From the NCBI RefSeq assembly GCF_028994805.1, contig NZ_JAJQQP010000001.1:505062-569061 (forward strand): a DNA stretch of 64,000 bases. The letters are read 5' to 3'. The position numbers were made by a program, and so were the translations under genes. The notes under the pieces were generated by a model. It worked only from the letters and a program-made list of their open reading frames with translations, made no database searches and was not told where the DNA came from. This DNA is from Promicromonospora iranensis. GTDB lineage: Bacteria > Actinomycetota > Actinomycetes > Actinomycetales > Cellulomonadaceae. Positions 19,901 to 27,364 of this stretch are shown here, piece after piece; position 1 is the first letter of the stretch, and the number at the start of each line of letters is the position of its first letter.

Positions 19901-21040
19901 GTCGAACGCGCCCACCGAGTAGGAGCCGGTGTTCGCGCCGGGGGACGACGTCGTCGTGCAGCCGGACCCGGAGTTGCCGGCGGACCAGGTGCCGAAGATG
20001 CCGGCGGCCTCCCAGGCCTCCGTGGTCTCGGTGAACCAGTCGTCGATGCTGCCGGCAGCGGTGAGGCCCCAGGAGTTGTTGACGATGTTCGGCCGCATCG
20101 ACGGGTCGGGGTCGGTGCCGTCGACCTTGGTCGGGGCGATGATCCACTGGCCGGACGAGAGCAGCGCGGAGTCCGAGCAGCTGTCACAACCGTTCGTGGC
20201 GATCCAGTCGGCGCCGGGAGCGACACCGATCTGGTTGCCGGCGCCGTCGTCACCCACCATGGTCCCGATGGTGTGCGTGCCGTGGCCGTTGTTGTCGAAC
20301 GGCGCGGGCGCGGAGCCCGAGGTGTCCTGCCAGTTGTAGTCGTGCACCGCCGTGCCGTCGGACTGCGCGCCACGGTACTGGTCGGCCAGCGCCGGGTGGT
20401 CGTACTGGGAACCGGTGTCGATGTTCGACACGACGATGCCCTCGCCGGTGTAGCCCATCTCCCAGACCTCGGGCGCGTTGATCGCGTCCAGGCCCCACTC
20501 GGTGGCGTGCGTCCCCTTGTCACCGGACTTGGTGCGCTTGACCGGGTCGACCAGGTTCAGCTGCACGGTCTCGCTGATCCGCTGGACCTCGGCACTCTTC
20601 GCGAGCTTGTTCGCCAGCGCGAGCGTGCCGTCCTCGACGAGGATCCGGTTGCTGATCCAGTAGCTCTCGTAGTCGGCATCTGCGGCCTCGAGCTCCTTGA
20701 CCAGGCTCGCCTGCGAGGTCTTCGCGGTGCTGGTGAGCGCGTCGTAGACGTACTTGCCTCGCTCGTCCCAGCTGCTGATGCCCCTGGCATCCGTCAGGTC
20801 CGCCTCGTCGGCCAGCTCGACCCAGAAGTCGGCGGTCTTGCGCTCGGTCAGCATCTCCGTGGCGAAGTCGGTGAACTTGTCCTCAGGGTCTGCCGCGACA
20901 GCCTTCGTGGTTGTGGTGGCTGTTGTCGGTGACGTTCCTGCGAACGCCGCCGGGGCGACGCTCAGCGCTGATGTCGCAGCAAGCGCGAGAACCGCTGTAG
21001 CGGTTGCTGTGCGTTGTGCGAGAGCAGTTCGACGTTGCAT
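16928..21040 (-). CDS. Secreted multidomain subtilisin-like protease (S8 family)
   Basis: A 1370-residue exported protease. Signal peptide: RTATATAVLALAATSALS, cleaved after about residue 34. A propeptide-like region follows (to about residue 170). The S8 domain carries the Asp motif SNIDTGSQYDHP, the His motif NNGHGTHTIGTM and the Ser motif NGTSMAAPHLAGA. After it come three or four CarboxypepD_reg-type beta sandwiches (GTVTDAAGAPIAGADVTVDG and similar), a nidogen-like domain (VTSNGHVNFLAG ... PFWDDLNLD) and Ig-like segments. The build resembles bacillopeptidase F or large actinobacterial surface proteases. ATG 21040 follows GGAGGG. Its promoter region holds tandem 11-base repeats (21148-21180), suggesting OmpR-type control. 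Confidence 0.93.
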   Translation of the reverse strand: MQRRTALAQRTATATAVLALAATSALSVAPAAFAGTSPTTATTTTKAVAADPEDKFTDFATEMLTERKTADFWVELADEADLTDARGISSWDERGKYVYDALTSTAKTSQASLVKELEAADADYESYWISNRILVEDGTLALANKLAKSAEVQRISETVQLNLVDPVKRTKSGDKGTHATEWGLDAINAPEVWEMGYTGEGIVVSNIDTGSQYDHPALADQYRGAQSDGTAVHDYNWQDTSGSAPAPFDNNGHGTHTIGTMVGDDGAGNQIGVAPGADWIATNGCDSCSDSALLSSGQWIIAPTKVDGTDPDPSMRPNIVNNSWGLTAAGSIDDWFTETTEAWEAAGIFGTWSAGNSGSGCTTTSSPGANTGSYSVGAFDSSGAIAGFSSRGAGQDGMVKPNIAAPGVNVRSSIPGDGYAAFNGTSMAAPHLAGAVALLWGAAPALIGDIEGTEALLNESAVDTDDTTCGGTAGNNNVWGEGKLDVAALIDAAPIGATGYVTGTVTDAAGAPIAGADVTVDGDRDRTVSTDEDGTFTARVATGDYAVSASAFGFLPSTPAPAVVTEDGTVDVPITLEAAPSHAVTGTVTFSGSDDPVAGAPVSLGSHFEDTTTGADGTFAFADVPEGTYPLTVQMGGCASTFEADVVVDGAKDVPVEITAVTDDFGYSCATSTGDYLQGDTENSLTGDDAQTSLDLPFEFPFYGEGYDTAFVTSNGHVNFLAGSTSYANGSIPSSAVPNAALYPFWDDLNLDADAGLYTGTTTVDGEDAFVIEWRDVRKYSPATDRLSFSVTLVADGTVIYGYGDVTDTDTAKGSSATIGIENESGTVGMEYSNNTPAVSAGLTITYTAPVLSFLEGTITDLNTGEPLEGATVTATADDVTRTATSNEDGTYSAIALPGDYTVGVTAPDYESASGTVSLEPEDTGTFDAALAAGMLAVSTESIDTTLPLGSSTTKRFTVTNEGTAPADVEMTGTGGGFDILGMDGAAVIQHPQGKATVAESTEPSAKVGGSFGGAGSRFQAAGNGAAAESVTPESIPVSPNATTITHSASQEITALNSASCGGLAGTTENHFFRTFTLSDFGIDGDFEVSEVSFGIEEATAQTLTVNLHTLDGDLTFDNLTQIGTTETSIPASTLTMVSVPVTGEVPAGSTLVVEIVSPNQQSSGGVFYIGSNGAGQSAPSYLAATECALPEPATTDSIGWPDMHIVMNVSGDTVGGGSMDWLTMNPTEFTLEPGRSKTITAAMSGVVPQPGTFTGAIVADAETPYAAPSVDVSMKINPPKSWGKLSGTVGGVTPDGVVSLGDAVVQVNGKFSAVTLVTGDDGVYEYWFDKSEKKAQLIATANGYVPQVGSATVKAGTTVVTDFELDPIK

Positions 21041-21147
21041 GAACCCTCCAGTACGCGGCGCATCCACGACTGTCGGATGCGCTTGGACGGACCACGGTTG
21101 TGGGCCAGCCCTCACCGTCGGTTGCGCAGGGCAACGGAACAAGGTCG

Positions 21148-21180
21148 GTTCACGGTCAGTTCAGGGTCATCTTTCGGTCA
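21148..21180. promoter_or_regulatory. Three tandem 11-base direct repeats (PHO-box-like)
   Basis: GTTCACGGTCA, GTTCAGGGTCA and TCTTTCGGTCA follow one another without gaps, all ending GGTCA. Tandem 11-base repeats beginning GTTCA are the shape of actinobacterial PhoP (PHO box) and other OmpR-family binding sites. They lie 108 bases upstream of the subtilase start and on the divergent side of the OmpR-type DNA-binding protein at 21436. Confidence 0.55.
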
Positions 21181-21227
21181 ACGTTCCGGCGGGTGCGCCG
21201 ACGGCCTCTGTCAAGAGTTCTCCTCAC

Positions 21228-21258
21228 ATTTCACCCTGCAGTGCGGGAATTTCACCCT
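21228..21258. promoter_or_regulatory. Second direct repeat pair in the same divergent promoter region
   Basis: ATTTCACCCT occurs at 21228-21237 and again at 21249-21258. The copies are 21 bases apart, two helical turns, so they lie on one face of the DNA. This fits a dimeric activator or repressor. A TTGACC hexamer (21340-21345) downstream could be the -35 box of the gene at 21436. Confidence 0.4.
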
Positions 21259-21435
21259 CGTCGTGACGATGCGGCGCAAAAAGACCCACCGGCTCGGGAG
21301 TGTGCCCTTTCCGGCACGCAACGGGAAGGTAATCAAAAATTGACCTGATTGGTACGGTCCGGGGGCAAACTGGCACGCGCTGCCGGATTTAACCCGGTTC
21401 GCACTCGAACGGCCGACCCACGGAGAGTGACGCGC

Positions 21436-22374
21436 GTGACGCTCGACCCCGCACCAGGTTCCGCCCTCGGCCTCGTCGTCTGCGTAGGCCTCCCTCCGGA
21501 CCAGATCATCGAGATCGCGCACCTCCTCCGCGGCCGGGCAACGGTGCTCGCCACCTCCGACGCGGAAGGTGCCCGTACCGTCCTCGACAACCAGGCCGCA
21601 CCCCGGCCCGACGGCACCGCTGCCTGGCGCGGTCTCGGCGCGCAGGCCGAGCGGTACGACAACCCTGGCCCCGTAGATGACCATGCCTACGGCCGGCACC
21701 TGCCCGAGCACCCCGTCGACCGCTATACCGAGCACTTTCCCGAGTCCGGCAACCTCCCCGAGGCTCCCGCAGCCGCCGCGGCGCCTACGCCGACAGCGCT
21801 GTCCTCGGTCGCACGTCCTCGATCACCCGACATGCCCGACGCCGGAGCCAGCGGTCGCAGCGGTCGGTTCCGGCCGGCATCGGGCAGCATGCTGGCGCAG
21901 CCCGTCCCGCACGCGACCGTCTCCGCGCAGCCATGGTCGGGGGAAGGGACAGCCGGTACCGGTGCCCCAGGCAGTCGCGCGGCACCTGGCCGCGGTCCCC
22001 GCACCGTACGTGCTGACACCGGTGCGGTGCCCACCGTCACGGGGCCCGTCCCGATGACCGCTCCGCCCAGGCTGCAACCTCTCGTGGCCGGGCCGCTTCT
22101 CGTGGACCTGGCCGGACGGGAGGTCACGGCGCTGGGCCGGCGCGTCTACCTGTCGGCGCGGGAGTTCGACCTGCTCGCGACGCTCGCCCTGGAGGCAGGG
22201 CGGGTGTGGTCGTTCGCAGAGCTCACGGCGCGCGTGTGGCAGCTGCCCTACCTCGGCGACTCCGACCCTGTGACGTCGGCGGTCAAGCGGCTGCGCAAAC
22301 GGTTGGCGCCCGTCCGCGACGTGGAGGTCGCCTCCGTGCGCGGTGTGGGCTACCGGCTCAAGGTACGGATCTAG
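21436..22374 (+). CDS. Stand-alone OmpR/PhoB-type winged-helix DNA-binding protein
   Basis: A 312-residue protein. Its last 100 residues are a clear Trans_reg_C domain: LLVDLAGREVTALGRRVYLS, REFDLLATLALEAGRVWSF, ELTARVWQLPYLGDSDPVTSA and VKRLRKRLA ... VRGVGYRLKV. The first 70 residues (LGLVVCVGLPPDQIIEIAHL) could be a degenerate receiver-like fold, but no phosphorylatable Asp pocket is evident. The middle 130 residues are Pro/Ala-rich and probably disordered. GTG 21436 has GGAGAG about eight bases upstream; GTG 21427 is possible. No sensor kinase is adjacent. The direct repeats at 21148-21258 are natural candidates for its binding sites. Confidence 0.8.
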   Translation: MTLDPAPGSALGLVVCVGLPPDQIIEIAHLLRGRATVLATSDAEGARTVLDNQAAPRPDGTAAWRGLGAQAERYDNPGPVDDHAYGRHLPEHPVDRYTEHFPESGNLPEAPAAAAAPTPTALSSVARPRSPDMPDAGASGRSGRFRPASGSMLAQPVPHATVSAQPWSGEGTAGTGAPGSRAAPGRGPRTVRADTGAVPTVTGPVPMTAPPRLQPLVAGPLLVDLAGREVTALGRRVYLSAREFDLLATLALEAGRVWSFAELTARVWQLPYLGDSDPVTSAVKRLRKRLAPVRDVEVASVRGVGYRLKVRI

Positions 22375-22406
22375 TCCGCTCCGCGGCGGTTGACCGTGAC
22401 GGTGCG

Positions 22407-23750
22407 TCACGCTCCCGTGACGAGCCAGTGGTCGCCCCGCGCACGCCACCCTGTCGTCACGGCGCGGGCGGCCATGAACACGCCGGCGAACGCGAGCCAG
22501 AGCCAGGCGAGGCCCCACGCGCCGTCCGGCGCCCAGGTGGAGACCGCGAGGGCGAACGGGAGGTAGGCCACGAGCGTCGCCATGCCGGCCCAGGCGAGAT
22601 AGCGTCCGTCGCCCGCCCCGATGAGCACGCCGTCGAGCACGAACACCCAGCCCGCCATCGGCATGAGCACGCCGCACACCGCGATGCCGAGGGCGACGGC
22701 GACGCGCACGTCCGGGTCGGGCGAGAAGAGGGGCGCGATCCACCAGCCGGCCGCGGCCAGGACGAGGCCGATCACGGCCCCCGCACCGACGCCCCACTGC
22801 AGGCAGCGGCGCAGCACCTGGCGCACGTTGCCGACGTCGCCGGCTCCGAGGCCGTGGCCCACCAGCGCCTGCGCGGCGATGGCGAGCGCGTCGAGCGCGA
22901 ACGCGGCGAGGCCCCACAGGGAGCTCACGACCTGGTGCCCGGCGAGCGCGACGGCGCCGAGGTCGGTCGCGACGACCACGGTGAGCAGGATCGCGGCGCG
23001 CAGGCTGAGGGTCCGGATCACCAGGGGCACACCCGCCCGCGCGCCCGAGAGGATGCCCGCCCGGTGCGGGCGCAGGCTCGCGCCGCGTGCCCGTGCCCCG
23101 CGCACCACGATCACCCCGAGCACCACCGCCATGAGGATCTGGGTGATGGCCGTCCCGAGGCCGGAGCCGGCGATCCCCATGCCCGCCCCGTAGACGAGCG
23201 CGATGTTCAGGCCGGTGTTGAGGAGCGCGCCGGAGGCCGCGACGACCAGCGGGGTGCGCGTGTCGCGCAGACCGCGGAGGACACCGGTCGCGGCCTGGAC
23301 CACGAGCATCCCGGCAAGGCCCGGCGCCGACCACCGCAGGTATGTCACCGCGTGCTCTGCGACCTCGCCGCGCGCGCCCAGGGCGGTCACCGTCAGCGGG
23401 GAGGCGAGCAGCAGCACGGCGACCAGGACGGCGCCGATCCCGAGCGCGAGCCAGATCCCGTCGATGCCCGACTGCAGCGCCTCCCGCTCCTTGCCCGCAC
23501 CGGTCAGCCGGGCGACCGACGCCGTGGTCGTGTACGCGAGGAAGATGCACAGGCCGACGAGCGTGAGCAGCACGTTGCTCGCGAGCGACAGACCGGCGAG
23601 CTGGGCGGTGCCGAGGTGGCCCACCACCGCGCTGTCCACAAGCACGAAGACCGGCTCGGCGATGAGTGCCCCGAGGGCTGGTACCGCGAGGACGAGGATC
23701 TCCCGGTCGATGGACCGCCGAAAACCCGGGGGGTGGCGCGGCTCGCCCAA
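22407..23750 (-). CDS. MATE-family efflux transporter (DinF type)
   Basis: A protein of about 447 residues with twelve hydrophobic segments. It begins DREILVLAVPALGALIAEPV and VLVDSAVVGHLGTAQLAGLS, the MATE N-terminal signature. GLRDTRTPL and GAGMGIAGSGLGTAI mark the half-repeat. It exports drugs or metabolites using Na+ or H+. TTG 23750 is chosen because GGAGGA lies seven bases upstream; the in-frame GTG at 23765 overlaps that ribosome-binding site and lacks its own. A MATE gene next to dnaB is a common arrangement in this group. Confidence 0.88.
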   Translation of the reverse strand: MGEPRHPPGFRRSIDREILVLAVPALGALIAEPVFVLVDSAVVGHLGTAQLAGLSLASNVLLTLVGLCIFLAYTTTASVARLTGAGKEREALQSGIDGIWLALGIGAVLVAVLLLASPLTVTALGARGEVAEHAVTYLRWSAPGLAGMLVVQAATGVLRGLRDTRTPLVVAASGALLNTGLNIALVYGAGMGIAGSGLGTAITQILMAVVLGVIVVRGARARGASLRPHRAGILSGARAGVPLVIRTLSLRAAILLTVVVATDLGAVALAGHQVVSSLWGLAAFALDALAIAAQALVGHGLGAGDVGNVRQVLRRCLQWGVGAGAVIGLVLAAAGWWIAPLFSPDPDVRVAVALGIAVCGVLMPMAGWVFVLDGVLIGAGDGRYLAWAGMATLVAYLPFALAVSTWAPDGAWGLAWLWLAFAGVFMAARAVTTGWRARGDHWLVTGA

Positions 23751-23808
23751 CTTTCTTTCCTCCACAGGCTGGGGGTTACGTCAATGCAGGTCAGAGGCCA
23801 TGGTGATG

Positions 23809-23907
23809 TTTTACACAGGGGTTATCCACAGCTGGGGACAGGGTTGTCCACCCGCTGTGCACAGCCTGGGCCACCTTTCCACATGGCTGTACACAGGCTC
23901 GTCCACA
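23809..23907 (+). promoter_or_regulatory. Array of DnaA-box-like 9-mers upstream of dnaB
   Basis: Within 99 bases there are seven same-strand 9-mers close to TTATCCACA/TTGTCCACA. TTTTACACA (23809) and TTATCCACA (23822) fit TT(A/T)TNCACA exactly. TTGTCCACC (23844), CTGTGCACA (23855), CTTTCCACA (23875), CTGTACACA (23887) and TCGTCCACA (23899) each miss by one base. Start-to-start distances are 13, 22, 11, 20, 12 and 12, so most sit on one helical face. The array occupies the MATE-dnaB gap (23766-24122) and may let DnaA regulate dnaB or act as a DnaA titration site. The rest of the gap shows no further feature. Confidence 0.6.
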
Positions 23908-24122
23908 GGTCTCGTTGCGTTCGGGTCCGCAGGGGCTTAGCGTCAGCGGGACTCACCGGCCGACCAAGGTACTCACGGGGTGGTCGCACGACACAAAGGC
24001 GTGTCGAGCCCGAAGTCCCGTGGCGTGTGGGTGGTGGAGAGTAGAACAGATGTAGGACGTCGGTAGAGCGCATGCGCAGCGTGCGCCGAGGCGTCATGAG
24101 ACGTGGAAAGCAGGAGGTGCGG

Positions 24123-25910
24123 ATGTCGATCGAGGAGCTCGAGTCGAGCTATTCGGGACGGCCGGGCCTCGATCGCACCCCGCCGCAGGACGTCGCCGCC
24201 GAGATGAGCGTGCTGGGCGGCATGCTGCTGTCCAAGGACGCGATCGCCGACGTGATCGAGCAGATCCGCGGCAACGACTTCTACCGGCCGGCGCACGAGG
24301 CCATCTACGACGCGATCATCGACCTCTACGGTCGGGGCGAGCCGGCGGACGCCATCACGGTGCTCGCCGAGCTGCAGCGCCGCGGCGAGCACGCGCGCGT
24401 CGGCGGCGCGCCGTACCTGCACGACCTCATGGCGGGCGTGCCGACGGCGGCGAACGCCGGCTACTACGCCCGGATCGTGCGTGAGCGCGCCATCATGCGC
24501 CGCCTCGTGGAGGCGGGCACCCGCATCGTGCAGATGGGCTACGCCACCGACGGCGGCGAGGTGGACGACGTCGTCAACAACGCGCAGGCCGAGGTCTACG
24601 CGGTGACCGAGCGCCGGGCGTCGGAGGACTACCTGCCGCTGGCCGACATCATCGGGCCGACGTTCGACGAGATCGACGCCGCGCAGGGCCGCGGTGAAGG
24701 GCTTACCGGCGTGCCGACCGGCTACTCCGACTTCGACCGGCTGACGAACGGCCTGCACGGCGGCCAGATGATCGTCGTGGCCGCCCGACCTGCAGTCGGT
24801 AAGGCACTCGCGCTCGACACGCCGTTGCCGACACCTTCCGGCTGGACGACCATGGGTGATGTCGCGGTCGGCGACACGCTCTTGGCCGCGGACGGCACCC
24901 CGACACGAGTCGTCGCAGCGACCGAGGTCATGCAGGGCCGACCCTGCTACGAGGTGGAGTTCGACGACGGCACGGTGATCGTGGCTGATGCTCAGCACCA
25001 GTGGGGCGTCGGCGCAGCTGACGAGGCCCAGATCCTGACCACCGAGGAGATCGTCGGGAAGCTGAGCGGCGGCACCGACCTCTTCATCGGACCGGGCCAT
25101 GCCGGCGCGCCCAGGGTCTTCGGCTTCGCTTCGGTCCGGCCGATCGAGTCGGTTCCGGTGCGCTGCGTCGAGGTGGAGCACCCGTCGCACCTGTACCTGG
25201 CGAGCCGGTCGATGATCCCGACGCACAACTCAGTGCTGGGCATCAACGTCGCATCTCACGCGGCCATCCACCACGACATGGCGTCCGTCATCTTCTCGCT
25301 GGAGATGAGCCGCAACGAGATCGTCATGCGCATGCTCGCCGCCGAGGCACGTGTGCCGCTGACCAAGATGCGCAGCGGCAACATGGACGACGGGGACTGG
25401 CAGAAGCTCGCCGCCACCATGGGCAAGGTGTCGGACGCCCCGCTGTTCATCGACGACTCGCCGAACATGTCGCTGATGGAGATCCGTGCCAAGTGCCGGC
25501 GGCTCAAGCAGAAGCACGACCTCAAGCTCGTGGTCATCGACTACCTCCAGCTGATGTCGTCCGGCAAGCGCGTGGAGTCGCGACAGCAGGAGGTCTCCGA
25601 GTTCTCGCGTTCGCTCAAGCTGCTCGCGAAGGAGCTCGAGGTGCCCGTGATCGCGATCTCGCAGCTGAACCGTGGCGCGGAACAGCGCAGCGACAAGAAG
25701 CCGCAGATGTCGGACCTTCGTGAGTCGGGCTCCATCGAGCAGGATGCCGACCTCGTGATCCTGCTGCACCGCGAGGACGCCTACGAGAAGGAGTCACCGC
25801 GTGCCGGCGAGGCGGACCTGATCGTGGCCAAGCACCGTAACGGCCCCACCGACGTCATCACTGTGGCGTTCCAGGGCCACTACCAGCGGTTCGTCGACAT
25901 GCAGGTCTGA
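24123..25910 (+). CDS. dnaB: Replicative DNA helicase DnaB, interrupted by an intein
   Basis: A 595-residue precursor; removing the 142-residue intein leaves a normal 453-residue helicase. The N-terminal domain reads DRTPPQDVAAEMSVLGGMLL and ADVIEQIRGNDFYRPAHEAI. The RecA-like domain has Walker A AARPAVGK|S (split by the intein), Walker B LKLVVIDYLQLM, and QEVSEFSRSLKLLAKEL ... PVIAISQLNRGAEQR (H4 motif). It unwinds DNA at the fork. ATG 24123 has AGGAGG five bases upstream. Position relative to rplI and the MATE gene matches other actinobacteria. Splicing is required because the intein separates Lys and Ser of the P-loop. Confidence 0.95.
   Translation: MSIEELESSYSGRPGLDRTPPQDVAAEMSVLGGMLLSKDAIADVIEQIRGNDFYRPAHEAIYDAIIDLYGRGEPADAITVLAELQRRGEHARVGGAPYLHDLMAGVPTAANAGYYARIVRERAIMRRLVEAGTRIVQMGYATDGGEVDDVVNNAQAEVYAVTERRASEDYLPLADIIGPTFDEIDAAQGRGEGLTGVPTGYSDFDRLTNGLHGGQMIVVAARPAVGKALALDTPLPTPSGWTTMGDVAVGDTLLAADGTPTRVVAATEVMQGRPCYEVEFDDGTVIVADAQHQWGVGAADEAQILTTEEIVGKLSGGTDLFIGPGHAGAPRVFGFASVRPIESVPVRCVEVEHPSHLYLASRSMIPTHNSVLGINVASHAAIHHDMASVIFSLEMSRNEIVMRMLAAEARVPLTKMRSGNMDDGDWQKLAATMGKVSDAPLFIDDSPNMSLMEIRAKCRRLKQKHDLKLVVIDYLQLMSSGKRVESRQQEVSEFSRSLKLLAKELEVPVIAISQLNRGAEQRSDKKPQMSDLRESGSIEQDADLVILLHREDAYEKESPRAGEADLIVAKHRNGPTDVITVAFQGHYQRFVDMQV
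24804..25229 (+). mobile_element. Class 3 mini-intein in the DnaB P-loop
   Basis: The 142-residue insert begins ALALDTPLPTPSGWTTMGDV and ends SMIPTHN, followed by extein Ser. Residue 1 is Ala, so the usual Cys/Ser nucleophile is missing. In its place are the three class 3 markers: Trp67 after the block B His (DAQHQW), Cys121 in block F (VRCVEVEHPSHLYL) and Thr140 before the terminal His141-Asn142. There is no LAGLIDADG or HNH endonuclease, so it cannot home by itself. The class 3 prototypes are mycobacteriophage DnaB inteins, which hints at phage-linked ancestry. Codon use resembles the host gene. Confidence 0.9.
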
Positions 25911-25932
25911 CGGCCGCCGGGCGAGCCGTCGG

Positions 25933-27237
25933 TCAGACCGGCGTCTCGGCGATCGTGGTCTCGTCCCTGCCGTCAGCGGCTCGTGCTCGCCGCCGGTCGA
26001 TCGCGGCCATGACCGGGGTTGCGCCGACGCCATGGATCACGATGGAACCCACGACCACCAGGCCTGCGATTCCCCAGATCCGCTCCTCGCCGGCGAACGT
26101 GGCGTGGCCGAGGCCATAGGCCACGTAGTACAGCGTGCCGATGCCACGCACCCCGAAGAACGCGATGACCGCGCGGTCCCTCGAACCTGTCTTTCCTGGT
26201 GTGAGCGCAAGCCACCCGGCGATGGGCCGGATCACGAGCAGGAAGGCCAGCGCCAGCCCGACGTCGAACCACCGCACCTCGTCGAACAGGCCCCGCGCCA
26301 CGGCGCCGCCCAGGAGGACGACCACCGCCACGGTCAGCAGGCGCTCGACCTGCTCGACGAACGTGTGCAGCACCGAGTGATAGCTGTGCTCCCGCTCGAC
26401 CCTCCGCACGGTGCACGCGCACACGAACACCGCGATGAACCCGTAGCCCTCGGCGAGCTCGGCGACCCCATAGGCGAGGAACGTCGCGGCGAGCGCCACG
26501 AAGCCTTCGGTCTTCTCGGTCAGGCCCAGGCGATCACCGATCTGCGAGAAGAAGACGCGTCCGAGCAGCCAGCCCACCGCGATCCCGGCGAGGAAGCCGA
26601 CGCCCAGCCGCCACGCGACGTCGACCGCCAGCCACTCCAGGATCCAGTCGCCCGGACCGGCGCCCGCCGCGGCCGCCGCGCTCACGGCGATGGCGAGGTA
26701 CGTGAACGGAAAGGCCAGCCCGTCGTTCAGGCCGGCCTCGGACGTCAGCGCGAACCGGACCTCGTCGTCCGCGGACTCTGCTTCCGTGGCCGGCTCGCTC
26801 ACCTGGACCTCGGTCGCGAGCACGGGGTCGGTCGGGGCAAGAGCGGCAGCCAGCAGGAGCGCGCTCGCGGCACCGAGGCCGAGCGCGGCCCAGCCGACAA
26901 GTCCGACGGCGAGCATGGACAGGGGCATCGCGATCGCGAGGAGGCGCCACGTCGTCGACCACGAACGCCAACCGAGCGGCCGGTTGACCGCGAGGCCCGC
27001 ACCCATGAGGGAGACGATCACGCAGATCTCCGTCAGGTGCTCGGCGACGGCCCCGTACGTGAGCGGGTCGGGGTCGGGCAGAGCCGGTAGCAGGGAGAAG
27101 CCCGCGAAGCCTGCGACGAGGAACACCATCGGCATCGAGACCGGTGCACGGCCGAGGATCCGCGGCAGCAGCGCGGCGGCAAGCGTCGAAAGGCCGAGAG
27201 CGGCGTAGAGTCCTCCGTTGCCTTCGAACTCGATCAT
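25933..27237 (-). CDS. Cation:proton antiporter (CPA1/NhaP-like)
   Basis: A 434-residue membrane protein with about twelve TM segments. LAAALAPTDPVLATEVQVSE carries the conserved TDP unwound-helix motif of CPA antiporters, and SEAGLNDGLAFPFTYL has the ND ion-binding pair. FFGVRGIGTLYYVAYGL matches the conserved late helix. It exchanges Na+ or K+ for H+. ATG 27237 (MIEFEGNGG) is chosen because the first TM helix follows directly; ATG 27261 is possible, and neither has a clear ribosome-binding site. It points toward dnaB and ends 22 bases from that gene's stop. Ion specificity cannot be read from sequence. Confidence 0.85.
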   Translation of the reverse strand: MIEFEGNGGLYAALGLSTLAAALLPRILGRAPVSMPMVFLVAGFAGFSLLPALPDPDPLTYGAVAEHLTEICVIVSLMGAGLAVNRPLGWRSWSTTWRLLAIAMPLSMLAVGLVGWAALGLGAASALLLAAALAPTDPVLATEVQVSEPATEAESADDEVRFALTSEAGLNDGLAFPFTYLAIAVSAAAAAGAGPGDWILEWLAVDVAWRLGVGFLAGIAVGWLLGRVFFSQIGDRLGLTEKTEGFVALAATFLAYGVAELAEGYGFIAVFVCACTVRRVEREHSYHSVLHTFVEQVERLLTVAVVVLLGGAVARGLFDEVRWFDVGLALAFLLVIRPIAGWLALTPGKTGSRDRAVIAFFGVRGIGTLYYVAYGLGHATFAGEERIWGIAGLVVVGSIVIHGVGATPVMAAIDRRRARAADGRDETTIAETPV

Positions 27238-27364
27238 CGTCGGAGCGTAGCGCGAGGTCATCCGTACAGGGGTGAAGAGGCACGTCACCGCGCGACCTGG
27301 TCGCGACCGCAATAGCGTCGGCACATCCGGTGCACGCCGGACCCGAGCACAAGGAGGACAGGCG

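Noticed and set aside
18890..20932. 680-residue open frame opposite the subtilase gene
   Set aside because: It is the antisense shadow of a well-supported protease gene. Its translation is Val/Arg/Gly-rich without domains, as expected from GC-rich codon bias.
23809..23907. The DnaA-box array as the chromosomal origin
   Set aside because: The usual actinobacterial oriC lies between dnaA and dnaN, which are not in the window. I therefore call it a DnaA-box array, not oriC.
22206..24044. 612-residue plus-strand frame over the MATE gene
   Set aside because: Composition is Arg/His/Glu-rich with no motif, and the minus-strand frame encodes a clear transporter.
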